In this document: positions 9,011 to 17,277 of the stretch, in pieces
How positions within the stretch are numbered: the first letter of the stretch is position 1
Layout of the letters: each line of letters opens with the position of its first letter
Source of the DNA: Trichormus sp. NMC-1
Lineage (GTDB): Bacteria > Cyanobacteriota > Cyanobacteriia > Cyanobacteriales > Nostocaceae
Assembly (NCBI RefSeq): GCF_001858025.1
Contig: NZ_LZQD01000001.1
Coordinates: 1,383,151-1,447,150, forward strand
Length of the DNA stretch: 64,000 nucleotides
Direction of reading: 5' to 3'
Notes under the pieces: generated by a model
The model's database searches: none
Seen by the model: the letters and a program-made list of their open reading frames with translations, nothing else
What the model was told of the DNA's origin: nothing
Translations under genes and position numbers: made by a program

Positions 9011-9615
9011 ACTCAGAATTAATTGATCAAATCAGCGCTCAAATGGGTGCAAATGGATTGCCTTATAGCATTCCCATTCACCCCAACTTAGTACATCTCA
9101 CACTAGGTTTATTCATCATTGCTATTATCTTCGATATCGTTGGTGTACTCTTCCCATTAGATCAATGGGCTTTCAAATATTTGGCAATTTCTGTAGAACG
9201 CGCTCAATTATTTGAAGTTGGTTGGTACAACATGGTAGCTTCTGCTGTCATCACCTTTTTCACAGTAGCTGCGGGTTTTTATGAAATGTTCTTAGCAACC
9301 CCATCTGCTGATATTAAAAGTGCTTGGGGTATGCAAGCAATGGCAACCATGATGTGGCATGGTGTGGGCGGTGTTGCACTACTAGCTTTGATTATTGGCA
9401 TGACATTTTGGAGAGGATGGCAACGCTACATTTCCTGCAAAGACTCAGATATACAAGTGCGCTGGAGTTATCTGTTAGTAGGAATTTCCATCATGTTTGT
9501 GATGTATTTACACGGTACTTTAGGAGCGCAATTAGCCGCTGATTTTGGCGTTCACAACACCGCAGACAACTTGTTGAGAATGGGACAAGACATTAACAAG
9601 GTACTGGGAAATTAA
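9007..9615 (+). CDS. DUF2231 membrane protein, second gene of the cox operon
   Basis: 202 aa from the ATG at 9007, which overlaps the previous stop codon; a longer in-frame version from 8947 would overlap the upstream gene by about 60 bp and is unlikely. About four membrane helices are visible. Motifs parallel the first DUF2231 protein: IPIHPNLVHLTLGLFI near residue 20 and MMWHGVGGVALL near residue 118, plus MYLHGTLGAQLAADFGVHN at the end. The two are diverged paralogues. It lies 144 bp before coxB, separated by a heptamer repeat tract. Confidence 0.8.
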   Translation: MNSELIDQISAQMGANGLPYSIPIHPNLVHLTLGLFIIAIIFDIVGVLFPLDQWAFKYLAISVERAQLFEVGWYNMVASAVITFFTVAAGFYEMFLATPSADIKSAWGMQAMATMMWHGVGGVALLALIIGMTFWRGWQRYISCKDSDIQVRWSYLLVGISIMFVMYLHGTLGAQLAADFGVHNTADNLLRMGQDINKVLGN

Positions 9616-9682
9616 TTCGTAATAATGCCTACGGCAGGCTACGCCAACGTAATTCGTAATTCGTAATTAATAGATTTCTGTT

Positions 9683-9753
9683 GCCAATTACCAATTACCA
9701 ATTACCAATGACCAATGACCAATGACCAATGACTAATGACTAATGACTAATGA
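9683..9753 (+). repeat. Heptamer short tandem repeat tract before coxB
   Basis: About ten 7-bp units follow one another and drift in sequence: CCAATTA three times, CCAATGA four times, then CTAATGA three times. This is the short tandemly repeated repetitive (STRR) type known from heterocystous cyanobacteria. The tract ends only a few bases before the coxB ATG (9760), and no Shine-Dalgarno sequence remains between them. Just upstream, GCCTACGGCAGGCTACGCC at about 9627-9645 is another dispersed palindromic element. Confidence 0.9.
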
Positions 9754-9759
9754 GTAACC

Positions 9760-10686
9760 ATGAAAATTCGGCACATTTTAAATATATTAACCTTGATGTC
9801 TGGGATAGTTGCCGTCACTTTGATCAGTATCGGTGTTGGCAAACAGGCTTATTCTTGGCTTCCCCCTCAAGCTTCGGCTGAATCTCATCTTATTGATGAT
9901 TTGTTTAGCTTTTTGGTGACATTGGGTGCTTTCATCTTTTTAGGTGTTACAAGCACTGTTTTGTATTCAATTACCTTCCACCGTGCTAAACAACACGATT
10001 TGAGCGATGGTCCACATATTGAAGGTAACGTCACATTAGAAGTTGTGTGGACAGCAATCCCGATCATGTTAGTGCTGTGGATTGCAAGTTACAGCTACCA
10101 AGTTTACGAACAAATGGCGATTCAAGGGCCAGCCCAACTGGTACACCTACATAATCCCATTAGTATGCAATCAGCTTTTGCAGCAGATCAAGAAACACCA
10201 GAAGAAGTGGTGGGTGAATCTGTAGAAAAAATTGACGTACTAGCCAAACAATGGGCGTGGGTGTTCCATTATCCTGAGAAGAATGTTACCAGTACAGAAT
10301 TGCATTTACCAAGCGATCGCAGAATCCGTTTAGCATTGCAATCAGAAGACGTGCTACATGGCTTCTACATACCCGCTTTTCGCCTCAAACAAGACATCGT
10401 TCCTGGTCATACAATCGACTTTGAATTTACACCAATTCGCCCTGGTAAATATAGCCTCAACGATTCCCAATACAGCGGTACATACTTTGCAACCATGCAA
10501 GCCAACGTGATTATTGAATCTCCAGAAAAGTATCACGAATGGTTAACAAAAGCTGCAAGCCACATCCCCACCCCAGCAAAAAATCAAGCTGCCAGCGAAT
10601 ACGCCCAAACCAGCAGCCAAAGCATAAAAACTGGTTGGGAAACCGTCAAACCTGCTGCACCTCCAGTAGTCAACTTTTCTGGCTAA
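9760..10686 (+). CDS. coxB: Cytochrome oxidase subunit II lacking CuA (Cox3/ARTO type)
   Basis: 308 aa with two N-terminal membrane helices (residues about 7-30 and 47-70, a third hydrophobic stretch at 87-105) and a periplasmic cupredoxin domain. In classical subunit II the CuA site is C-x-E-x-C-x3-H-x2-M. Here the aligned segment NDSQYSGTYFATM gives Asp235, Gln237, Ser239 and Phe243 in place of Cys, Glu, Cys and His; only His200 (in VLHGF) and Met246 remain. CuA therefore cannot form, and the enzyme should accept electrons from quinol, as proposed for the cyanobacterial alternative respiratory terminal oxidase. coxA starts 191 bp downstream. The expected electron donor is inference. Confidence 0.9.
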   Translation: MKIRHILNILTLMSGIVAVTLISIGVGKQAYSWLPPQASAESHLIDDLFSFLVTLGAFIFLGVTSTVLYSITFHRAKQHDLSDGPHIEGNVTLEVVWTAIPIMLVLWIASYSYQVYEQMAIQGPAQLVHLHNPISMQSAFAADQETPEEVVGESVEKIDVLAKQWAWVFHYPEKNVTSTELHLPSDRRIRLALQSEDVLHGFYIPAFRLKQDIVPGHTIDFEFTPIRPGKYSLNDSQYSGTYFATMQANVIIESPEKYHEWLTKAASHIPTPAKNQAASEYAQTSSQSIKTGWETVKPAAPPVVNFSG

Positions 10687-10733
10687 CTAACTTTTATCAG
10701 CATCATGATTTACAGGATTTAAGGATTTACAGA

Positions 10734-10767
10734 ATTTAATTTAATTTAATTTAATTTAATTTAATTA
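10734..10767 (+). repeat. TTTAA pentamer repeat between coxB and coxA
   Basis: A run of about six or seven TTTAA units between the coxB stop and coxA. It is pure AT and has no hairpin arms of its own. It may be a simple-sequence expansion without function; effects on coxA expression cannot be judged from sequence. Confidence 0.8.
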
Positions 10768-10877
10768 TTTTCTGTGGATTTTTTAAATCTTGTTAATCCT
10801 TTAATCCTGAGCAAAAAGTGATTCTGACTGACATTTAATCCACAATCCAAAATCCAAAATTCACAATCTGAAATCGA

Positions 10878-12554
10878 ATGACAAACATTCCTATTCACAT
10901 CGCAGGTGAATCACATCACCACGAACCACCAAACAACTGGAAAACATACTTCACCTTTAGCACAGACCACAAAGTCATAGGTATTCAATACCTCGTCACC
11001 TCATTTTTCTTCTTCCTCATTGGCGGTATTTTCGCCATGATCTTGCGGGGAGAACTAGTCACCCCCGAATCTGATTTAATCGATCGCACCGTTTATAACG
11101 GAATGTTCACCATGCATGGAACCGTCATGCTGTTCCTGTGGACATTTCCCTCCCTTGTTGGTTTAGCTAACTACCTCGTACCCTTGATGATTGGGGCGCG
11201 AGATATGGCATTTCCCCGCCTGAACGCCGTCGCCTTTTGGATGGTTCCAGTCGTGGGCATTCTCCTCATGTCCAGCTTCTTCGTTCCCGGTGGCCCCGCC
11301 CAATCTGGTTGGTGGGCATATCCCCCCGTCAGTACCCAAAACCCCACAGGTAACTTGATTAATGGTCAAGTTCTGTGGTTATTAGCGGTAGCTATTTCCG
11401 GTGTTTCCTCCATCATGGGCGCGGTAAACTTTGTCACCACCATTGTCAAAATGCGCGCCCCTGGTATGGGTTTCTTCAGAATGCCCTTATTTGTGTGGGC
11501 AGTATTTAGCGCCCAAATCATCCAATTATTTGGACTTCCTGCCTTAACTGCTGGTGCGGTAATGTTGCTGTTTGACTTAACAGTTGGTACTGCCTTTTTT
11601 GACCCCAGCAAAGGTGGAAACCCAGTCATGTTTCAGCACTATTTCTGGTTTTACTCCCACCCAGCAGTTTATGTAATCATTTTGCCCATCTTCGGCATTT
11701 TCTCAGAAATCTTCCCCGTTTATTCTCGCAAGCCATTATTTGGCTACAAAGTCGTCGCTATTTCCTCCATGTTAATCGCCGTAGTTAGCGGTATCGTCTG
11801 GGTACACCATATGTACGTCAGCGGTACACCTGGGTGGATGCGGTTGATTTTCATGTTGACAACCATGTTTGTATCCATTCCTACAGGGATTAAAGTATTT
11901 GCTTGGGTAGCAACAATTTGGGGTGGAAAAATCCGATTAACTACACCAATGCTATTCGCTTTAGGTGGTTTGCTGATGTTTGTTTTTGCTGGTATTACAG
12001 GAATCATGCTTTCTTCTGTACCAGTAGACGTTCACGTTAACAACACTTACTTTGTCGTTGGTCACTTCCATTATGTTCTTTACGGAACAGTGACGATGGG
12101 TTTGTATGCAGCCATTTATCACTGGTTCCCCAAAATGACCGGTCGAATGTATTCCGAAGGTTGGGGACAAATTCACTTTTGGTTAACATTCATCGGTACT
12201 AACCTCAACTTTTTACCCATGCACCCATTAGGTTTGCAAGGGATGGTACGCCGAGTTGCTTCCTATGCACCAGAGTATCAATTCTGGAATATTATCGCTA
12301 GTCTAGGTGCATTCTTATTAGGAATGTCAACCTTACCCTTCATTTTCAATATGTTGATTTCTTGGATGCAAGGTGAAAAAGCACCTAATAATCCTTGGAG
12401 GGCAATTGGTTTAGAATGGATGATTTCTTCACCTCCTCCTGTAGAAAACTTTGAAGAAATTCCCATCATTATTAGCGCACCTTATGGCTACGGAAAATCC
12501 GAACCATTAACAGCTAACCTGGAACACCACACCACATTAATCAACCCAGAATAA
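10878..12554 (+). CDS. coxA: Haem-copper oxidase subunit I
   Basis: 558 aa, about twelve membrane helices. The low-spin haem ligand is in MFTMHGTVMLF, the CuB/Tyr segment is YSHPAVYVIILP, the two CuB histidines are in VWVHHMYVSG, and the haem a3 and low-spin haem ligands are in VGHFHYVLYG. The YSHP motif with Ala in place of the D-channel Glu marks the A2-type of the family. It catalyses reduction of O2 to water with proton pumping in the plasma or thylakoid membrane; in the context of a CuA-less CoxB the electron source is probably plastoquinol. No strong ribosome site precedes the ATG. Confidence 0.93.
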   Translation: MTNIPIHIAGESHHHEPPNNWKTYFTFSTDHKVIGIQYLVTSFFFFLIGGIFAMILRGELVTPESDLIDRTVYNGMFTMHGTVMLFLWTFPSLVGLANYLVPLMIGARDMAFPRLNAVAFWMVPVVGILLMSSFFVPGGPAQSGWWAYPPVSTQNPTGNLINGQVLWLLAVAISGVSSIMGAVNFVTTIVKMRAPGMGFFRMPLFVWAVFSAQIIQLFGLPALTAGAVMLLFDLTVGTAFFDPSKGGNPVMFQHYFWFYSHPAVYVIILPIFGIFSEIFPVYSRKPLFGYKVVAISSMLIAVVSGIVWVHHMYVSGTPGWMRLIFMLTTMFVSIPTGIKVFAWVATIWGGKIRLTTPMLFALGGLLMFVFAGITGIMLSSVPVDVHVNNTYFVVGHFHYVLYGTVTMGLYAAIYHWFPKMTGRMYSEGWGQIHFWLTFIGTNLNFLPMHPLGLQGMVRRVASYAPEYQFWNIIASLGAFLLGMSTLPFIFNMLISWMQGEKAPNNPWRAIGLEWMISSPPPVENFEEIPIIISAPYGYGKSEPLTANLEHHTTLINPE

Positions 12555-12767
12555 TGCAGAGAAAAAGAAGGACGTAGAAAACCTCTGCGTCCCCTCTGCG
12601 TAGAAGGTGACAGGGAACAGGTGACAGGTGACAGTGCTAAAAGCCTTTTATTATCTAAGTTTCAGCAATGGCTTACGCCGTGTGTTAGCACTACAGTTGA
12701 TGTCCTAACGCCTTATCTGTTGCTTGCTATACCTCTGCATTGACAACTCAAAAGGAGAATTTACCCA

Positions 12768-13370
12768 ATGGATAGTTCTATCAATCCCGAAGAATTGCAT
12801 CATGTCAGCCATGAACATGAACATGACGAAGAAGGCAATAAAATGTTTGGTTTTATTGTATTTCTGTTATCAGAAAGTGTCATCTTTTTAAGTTTCTTCG
12901 CTGGCTATATTATCTACAAAAGCACAACAGTTAACTGGCTTCCTCCTGGTGTTTCAGGACTGGAAATTAAAGAACCTGCCATTAACACAGTAATTCTTGT
13001 TGCTAGTAGCTTTGTGATTTATCTAGCAGAAAGAGAATTACAACGCCAAAATTTACAAGGTTTTCGCCTGTTTCTATTTGCAACAATGCTCATGGGTAGC
13101 TACTTTTTATATGGGCAAGCTGTGGAATGGAGTCAATTGAAATTTGGCTTTACTTCCGGTACTTTTGGCGGGATGTTTTACCTGTTAACTGGATTTCACG
13201 GTTTGCACGTTTTCACCGGGATTTTGTTGCAGTTGATGATTTTGATTCGTTCTTTCATTCCCGGTAATTACGATACTGGACACTTTGGTGTTAATTCAAC
13301 TTCGTTGTTTTGGCACTTTGTTGATGTTATCTGGATTGTTTTGTTTCTACTTATCTACGTTTGGCAGTAG
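12768..13370 (+). CDS. coxC: Haem-copper oxidase subunit III
   Basis: 200 aa with about five membrane helices, the length usual for short bacterial subunit III. The helix with ESVIFLSFFAGYI carries the conserved Glu and the segment LTGFHGLHVFTGILL is the family signature; the end WHFVDVIWIVLFLLIYVW is nearly invariant. AAAAGGAG precedes the ATG by about nine bases. It lies 213 bp after coxA, the gap being filled with dispersed GGTGACAGG-type repeats. It completes the coxBAC set and stabilises the oxidase core. Confidence 0.92.
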   Translation: MDSSINPEELHHVSHEHEHDEEGNKMFGFIVFLLSESVIFLSFFAGYIIYKSTTVNWLPPGVSGLEIKEPAINTVILVASSFVIYLAERELQRQNLQGFRLFLFATMLMGSYFLYGQAVEWSQLKFGFTSGTFGGMFYLLTGFHGLHVFTGILLQLMILIRSFIPGNYDTGHFGVNSTSLFWHFVDVIWIVLFLLIYVWQ

Positions 13371-13385
13371 GGAAAGAATAGTTAG

Positions 13386-13408
13386 TAGGGTGGGCAATGC
13401 CCACCTAA
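13386..13408. repeat. Dispersed palindrome GGTGGGCAATGCCCACC
   Basis: A 17-bp palindrome after coxC, where it could serve as a weak terminator. The same core recurs at about 44219-44239 (one mismatch) and 54414-54434, with partial copies near 42244 and 43143, always outside genes. It is therefore a dispersed repeat family rather than an operator for one gene. Confidence 0.75.
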
Positions 13409-13511
13409 TTATTTTAAATAATTGTAATAAATTATATTTATCATTTGCTAAAAATAGAATTTTTAATGTATCATAACATATGGAAATTTTGAACAAAGTT
13501 CAATAAAAATA

Positions 13512-14696
13512 ATGATAAATAATCAACTTATTTCTATTTCTCTTTTCACCGGTGCTTTTGGCTTAGACTTAGGTTTAGAACAAGCTGGATTTCATACAGT
13601 AAGTGTAGTAGAGAAAGACCGAGATGCCACAAAAACAATTGCTCTCAATAGACCTGAACTCCAAGAAAGTGCTATTCCCAGAGAATTAGAAAAAGTCAGT
13701 TCCCAAGAGTTACTTGAGGAAGGAGGAAGAGTTTTAAATTTAGGTCGCGCTTTACGCGTTGGTGAGGTAGATTTAGTAACTGGTGGTCCCCCTTGTCAAC
13801 CATTTAGCACCGCAGGAAAACGCGGTTCAGTTCTAGACCCTCGAGGTAGTTTATTTATGGACTTTATCCGCATTGTTAAAGAAATACAACCCCGCTTTTT
13901 CTTGATGGAAAATGTCAGAGGTTTACTTTCTGCTTCTCTTCGTCATAGGCCAATTAATCAAAGAGGAAAAGATTATCCACCTTTAGAACTTGATGAAATG
14001 AATGGTGCTGCTTTGAAGGTAGTTTTAGCAGAAATGAAGGATTTAGGCTATAACGTAGTTTACAACCTTTTAGAAGCAGCAGATTATGGTGTTCCCCAAA
14101 ATAGATTGCGCGTAGTTTTTATTGGTTCTAGAGATGGTGAAACTGCTACATTTCCTCTAGCTAAATATAGCAAAGATGGTATATATAATAAAAATCTACC
14201 GAAGTGGAGGACTTTAAAAGATGCGTTAACAGATTTTGTTGATATAAAACCAGAATTTATTGCTTACTCCGAAAATCGTCTGAAGTTTTTAAGATTATTA
14301 CAAGCAGGACAAAATTGGAGAAATTTACCAGAAGAATTGCAAAGAGAAGCAATGGGAGGTGCTTATAATTCTGGTGGGGGAAAAGTTGGTTTTTACAGAA
14401 GATTATCTTGGGATAAACCTTCACCGACTATCACAACCTGTCCCCATCAAAAAGCTACAGATATGTGTCATCCTGTCGAACTGCGTCCTTTAACTGTGCG
14501 CGAGTCTGCAAAAATTCAAACTTTTCCTGATGATTGGATTTTTTATGGCTCGGTAACTTCTAAATACAAACAAATTGGTAATGCAGTACCAGTTTTACTT
14601 GCTAAAGAACTTGGTGATTATCTGTTTAATTTAATGCAGGAAAATCAACCAAAAGGAAAAGCAGTAGCTGAACAACTCTCTTTATTTTCTCTATAG
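13512..14696 (+). CDS. DNA (cytosine-5) methyltransferase
   Basis: 394 aa with the ordered C5-methyltransferase motifs: SAM-binding FTGAFGLDLGLEQAGF (I), GGPPCQPFS with the catalytic Cys95 (IV), MENVRGL (VI), PQNRLRVVFIGSR (VIII), PLTVRESAKIQTFPDDW (IX) and GNAVPVLLAKELG (X). The target recognition domain lies between about residues 235 and 315. It looks intact. A convergent restriction endonuclease gene, broken by an insertion sequence and a stop codon, begins 3 bp after its end, so this is now an orphan methyltransferase of a type II system. Recognition sequence unknown. Confidence 0.93.
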   Translation: MINNQLISISLFTGAFGLDLGLEQAGFHTVSVVEKDRDATKTIALNRPELQESAIPRELEKVSSQELLEEGGRVLNLGRALRVGEVDLVTGGPPCQPFSTAGKRGSVLDPRGSLFMDFIRIVKEIQPRFFLMENVRGLLSASLRHRPINQRGKDYPPLELDEMNGAALKVVLAEMKDLGYNVVYNLLEAADYGVPQNRLRVVFIGSRDGETATFPLAKYSKDGIYNKNLPKWRTLKDALTDFVDIKPEFIAYSENRLKFLRLLQAGQNWRNLPEELQREAMGGAYNSGGGKVGFYRRLSWDKPSPTITTCPHQKATDMCHPVELRPLTVRESAKIQTFPDDWIFYGSVTSKYKQIGNAVPVLLAKELGDYLFNLMQENQPKGKAVAEQLSLFSL

Positions 14697-15433
14697 AATT
14701 TACTTTGCTGCTAACTCTGCAAAAGCTTGATCAATTCTCTGTAACATATTTTTCACATGGTTCTCAATTAGCTCATATTCAAGATGAATCATATCCCAAA
14801 ACTCCTTACCAGCTATGCGAGGAATTTTATAATCGTTAAATGTCCATCCACCTAAATTAAAAGCGGCTATAAATAAGGGATAATCATGAATTCCTAATTC
14901 TTTTTTAGCTCTATTTGTCTGTGAACCTGTCAAAGTACCTTTTAAAGTTTTTAACTGTGCAAATTTAATTTTTTCATCTGTTAGTATAACAATATCTATT
15001 CCCTTGATTTTAATTCCAAACTCAAATTCAGGTACAATTACATAAGGGCTAATATCAGCTATTTCTTCCCAAAGTTGCCCCATTTTTGTGCTAAGGCTTC
15101 TTGTAACTGAGTTACTAGTTACTAGCAATTTTGCTCCACAGAGTTCAAAGAGATTTTGGGGGTTAGGATGATGCTAAAGTATTGCACTTTTCTTTTCAAA
15201 ATCTGCTTTTAACCAGGTAATAAATTCATCTGCAAATTTATCTGTTTTATTGCTGATTAACTTGGATTGATTCTCTAATTCTAGAATCGAGTAATTATCA
15301 TTGTCTTTTTGAATTTGATAATCAAAATATCCTGATGCTATTGAGTAAATAATTTTTCCGTATTTGTATGCTATGTGCAAATCTTCATCGGTTATATGAG
15401 TAACATCAATTAATGACGCATGATGTAAGATTA

Positions 15434-16573
15434 TAGGACTTACGCATTGACAAAAAATATCATCTATGTAGTCTAGATAATGGCATCCTTGCGAAGGTTG
15501 GCAAAAATATGCTCACGGACAACAGAAGTAAACAGATTCCTTTGTACTTCATACCAATTGCTAATTATATTTTCAGAGCGCATAAACTCCAATTTCACAA
15601 AAGCTTGAAGTGAACAAAATATATGAGTTTTGATTGCACAGGTATCTCTAACCATGAACCGACAAATTCCACATACTTGTTTTATGGCTCGATGAAATGT
15701 TTCAATACCCCAATGGGTATCATGAATTGTGATAAAGGTACTTCTGGTTATGTCTTTGATTTTCTCCTCATCTAGTAGATATAAAATATAATGTCTAGAG
15801 TCTTCCTTTTTAAAGTCTTTCCTAAACAATTTTATAAATCCAAATTCTTTCAGATGAGTCCTTAATCCTTCTTGGGGAATAGCCAGAGTGCTTACTTGAC
15901 AATACTTGTGTGGCTCATTTGAAACAGTTCTATTTTTTTCAATTCCGAATAGGAAACCCAATTTCTGGTTTTTTAGAAATTTCAAGTTTTCTACTCCAGA
16001 ATACCAACTATCTCCTGTTACCATTCTGGGTTTGACTCCCCAGCTTATTATTTCAATTACCATTTCTCTAAAATAATCGTTTTTTGTTTTTCCCTCCTTT
16101 TTATCATATATTCTATAATTTATTGGTACTGAATTACCATTAATATCACTGTAATATAGACTAATTAAATTTAAGCCAATAATAGTTTTATGGGCTTTCC
16201 CTGACCAAAAATAACTGATTAATTCCGCATTTTTAGGGTCGCTGTAAATCTTTTCTATGACTGTATCGTCTACACTTAATATCCCTCCTTCCAGATTGAT
16301 AATTTTCTCTATTATGCTGAATAAATCTTTGGGTTCGTATCTCTCTCTCAATAAAAAGCGGTTTACACTATCATGTGAAACATCTCCCAATATCTCCGCT
16401 AACCTACTGCACCCTCCATACTTTGGCTCTGACAGCAAAAATAAGGTGTAGATGTCTAGATTGCATTGTGCTGTCGAGGGTTTAGTAATTTCTCTCATTC
16501 TCTCATACCCATTACTCGACGACTCTTATTTATCAATGCACTATTTTGTTATTCTGTCAATGCGTAAGTCCTA
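15434..16573 (-). mobile_element. Complete insertion sequence, 1,140 bp, IS701-like
   Basis: Perfect 19-bp terminal inverted repeats, TAGGACTTACGCATTGACA at the left end and its complement at the right end. The element is flanked by the direct duplication GATTA (15429-15433 and 16574-16578). Removing the element and one GATTA restores the reading frame of the host restriction gene, which supports these ends. It carries a single intact transposase gene. The first 12 bases of the terminal repeat reappear in a 92-bp MITE at 35131-35222. Confidence 0.93.
15473..16498 (-). CDS. DDE transposase (IS701-like)
   Basis: 341 aa, intact. The presumed catalytic triad is Asp in LSVDDTVIEK, Asp in MVTGDSWYSG and Glu in THWGIETFHRA, in the order expected for DDE endonucleases of the IS4/IS701 grouping. 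It fills nearly the whole element between the terminal repeats, starting 75 bp inside the right end. The family assignment is by resemblance; the 5-bp target duplication is not the pattern I associate with classical IS701, so the element may belong to a neighbouring family. Confidence 0.88.
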   Translation of the reverse strand: MREITKPSTAQCNLDIYTLFLLSEPKYGGCSRLAEILGDVSHDSVNRFLLRERYEPKDLFSIIEKIINLEGGILSVDDTVIEKIYSDPKNAELISYFWSGKAHKTIIGLNLISLYYSDINGNSVPINYRIYDKKEGKTKNDYFREMVIEIISWGVKPRMVTGDSWYSGVENLKFLKNQKLGFLFGIEKNRTVSNEPHKYCQVSTLAIPQEGLRTHLKEFGFIKLFRKDFKKEDSRHYILYLLDEEKIKDITRSTFITIHDTHWGIETFHRAIKQVCGICRFMVRDTCAIKTHIFCSLQAFVKLEFMRSENIISNWYEVQRNLFTSVVREHIFANLRKDAII

Positions 16574-16711
16574 GATTAGTTCTTTCCGTTCTTGTATAGA
16601 AAGTGGTATGAGAGTTTTAGCCTCTAACTTGGTAGACATAAAAAAATTATAATAACCTGTTCGAGGCGCATTTAGCAAATATTTTGTTTATGCGACATTT
16701 ATTGTCTATGA

Positions 16712-16933
16712 CTACACATTAGGCTTAACATCACGAGGTGGTATTTCATCTGCTGTTAAAGTCACCACTTTACCATCTCGCAAAATACTAATTGATTCTC
16801 CTAACCTGCGATGTCTTTCTATTGCATTGGCTATTGCAAATTTCACACCAGCATCTATTTTTTGATGTAACTCTGTAGCGGGAACTTGAGATTTATTATC
16901 TTGCTGTAATTTGATTCCAGATTCCGTATTCAT
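16712..16933 (-). CDS. Small protein, partner of a zeta-toxin-like gene
   Basis: 73 aa, start ATG at 16933 lying inside the 3' end of the upstream zeta-toxin-like fragment (38-bp overlap), so the two were once translated as a pair. The sequence IERHRRLGESISILRDGKVVTLTADEIPP resembles small proteins that accompany AAA/zeta-type ATPases in cyanobacteria, but I know no characterised member. An antitoxin role is possible from the arrangement only. No membrane segment or signal peptide is visible. Confidence 0.6.
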   Translation of the reverse strand: MNTESGIKLQQDNKSQVPATELHQKIDAGVKFAIANAIERHRRLGESISILRDGKVVTLTADEIPPRDVKPNV

Positions 16934-17249
16934 AAATTATCATTTCCTTATTTACACCCGATTCAGCAACTAATTGAGGTTCATTCCCAGAATTATTATA
17001 TATTATCCAAGTATCACACAAAGGTAAATAAAGGTCAGTTAGGTTTCTACGTCCACGTTCATAGCGTCTGCGGATGATATCTTCTGGAATATTATGACCT
17101 CCACTTGCTACCCGTCTGCTTACCCTAGATATTGCTAATTCTGGAGTTTCTAACCAAAAGTATATTAAGTTGATTATATAACCTTGATTTTTATATTCTC
17201 TAAATATATGCTTGATGCTTTGGCTTTTGGATTTTAATAAGAAGTGTGA
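16896..17249 (-). pseudogene. Zeta-toxin-like ATPase, 5'-truncated
   Basis: Minus-strand reading gives SQSIKHIFREYKNQGYIIN, then FWLETPELAISRVSRRVASG and GGHNIPEDIIRRRYERGRRN, ending at TAA 16898-16896. These are the C-terminal half of zeta-toxin-type P-loop kinases. The N-terminal half with the Walker A lysine is absent: the frame closes at a TGA at 17252-17250, inside the terminator hairpin of the neighbouring MAPEG gene. The break probably came from a deletion or a recombination next to that gene. The fragment cannot be an active kinase. Confidence 0.72.
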
Positions 17250-17270
17250 TCATTTAAAAAAGATCACACT
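17243..17270 (-). terminator. Hairpin after the MAPEG gene
   Basis: Nine-base-pair stem AGTGTGATC / GATCACACT with a ten-base loop, immediately downstream of the MAPEG stop codon. On the minus strand the loop begins with a T run (CTTTTTT). It probably ends that transcript. The truncated toxin frame starts inside it. Confidence 0.6.
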
Positions 17271-17277
17271 CCCTAAA

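Larger units (their letters stand above)
14700..16639 (-). pseudogene. Type II restriction endonuclease, broken by IS and amber codon
   Basis: Three collinear pieces rebuild one gene of about 264 codons on the minus strand. The N-terminus (MSTKLEAKTLIPLSIQERKE, 16639-16574) is cut by the insertion sequence. Removing that element and one copy of its 5-bp duplication restores the frame into LHHASLIDVTHITDED (15428 onward). A single in-frame TAG at 15176-15174 then separates SAIL from HHPNPQNLFELCGAKLL, which reads on to 14700. The C-terminal half has GIDIVIL ... IKFAQLK, a likely PD-(D/E)XK variant. Its position next to a cytosine methyltransferase, convergent, marks it as the partner nuclease. 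The C-terminal 142 aa still form an open frame from 15128. Confidence 0.82.

Noticed and set aside
14700..15380. Two separate small genes on the minus strand
   Set aside because: They are in the same frame, separated by a single TAG, and the intervening 15 codons (HHPNPQNLFELCGAK) look like normal protein, so they are pieces of one broken gene.
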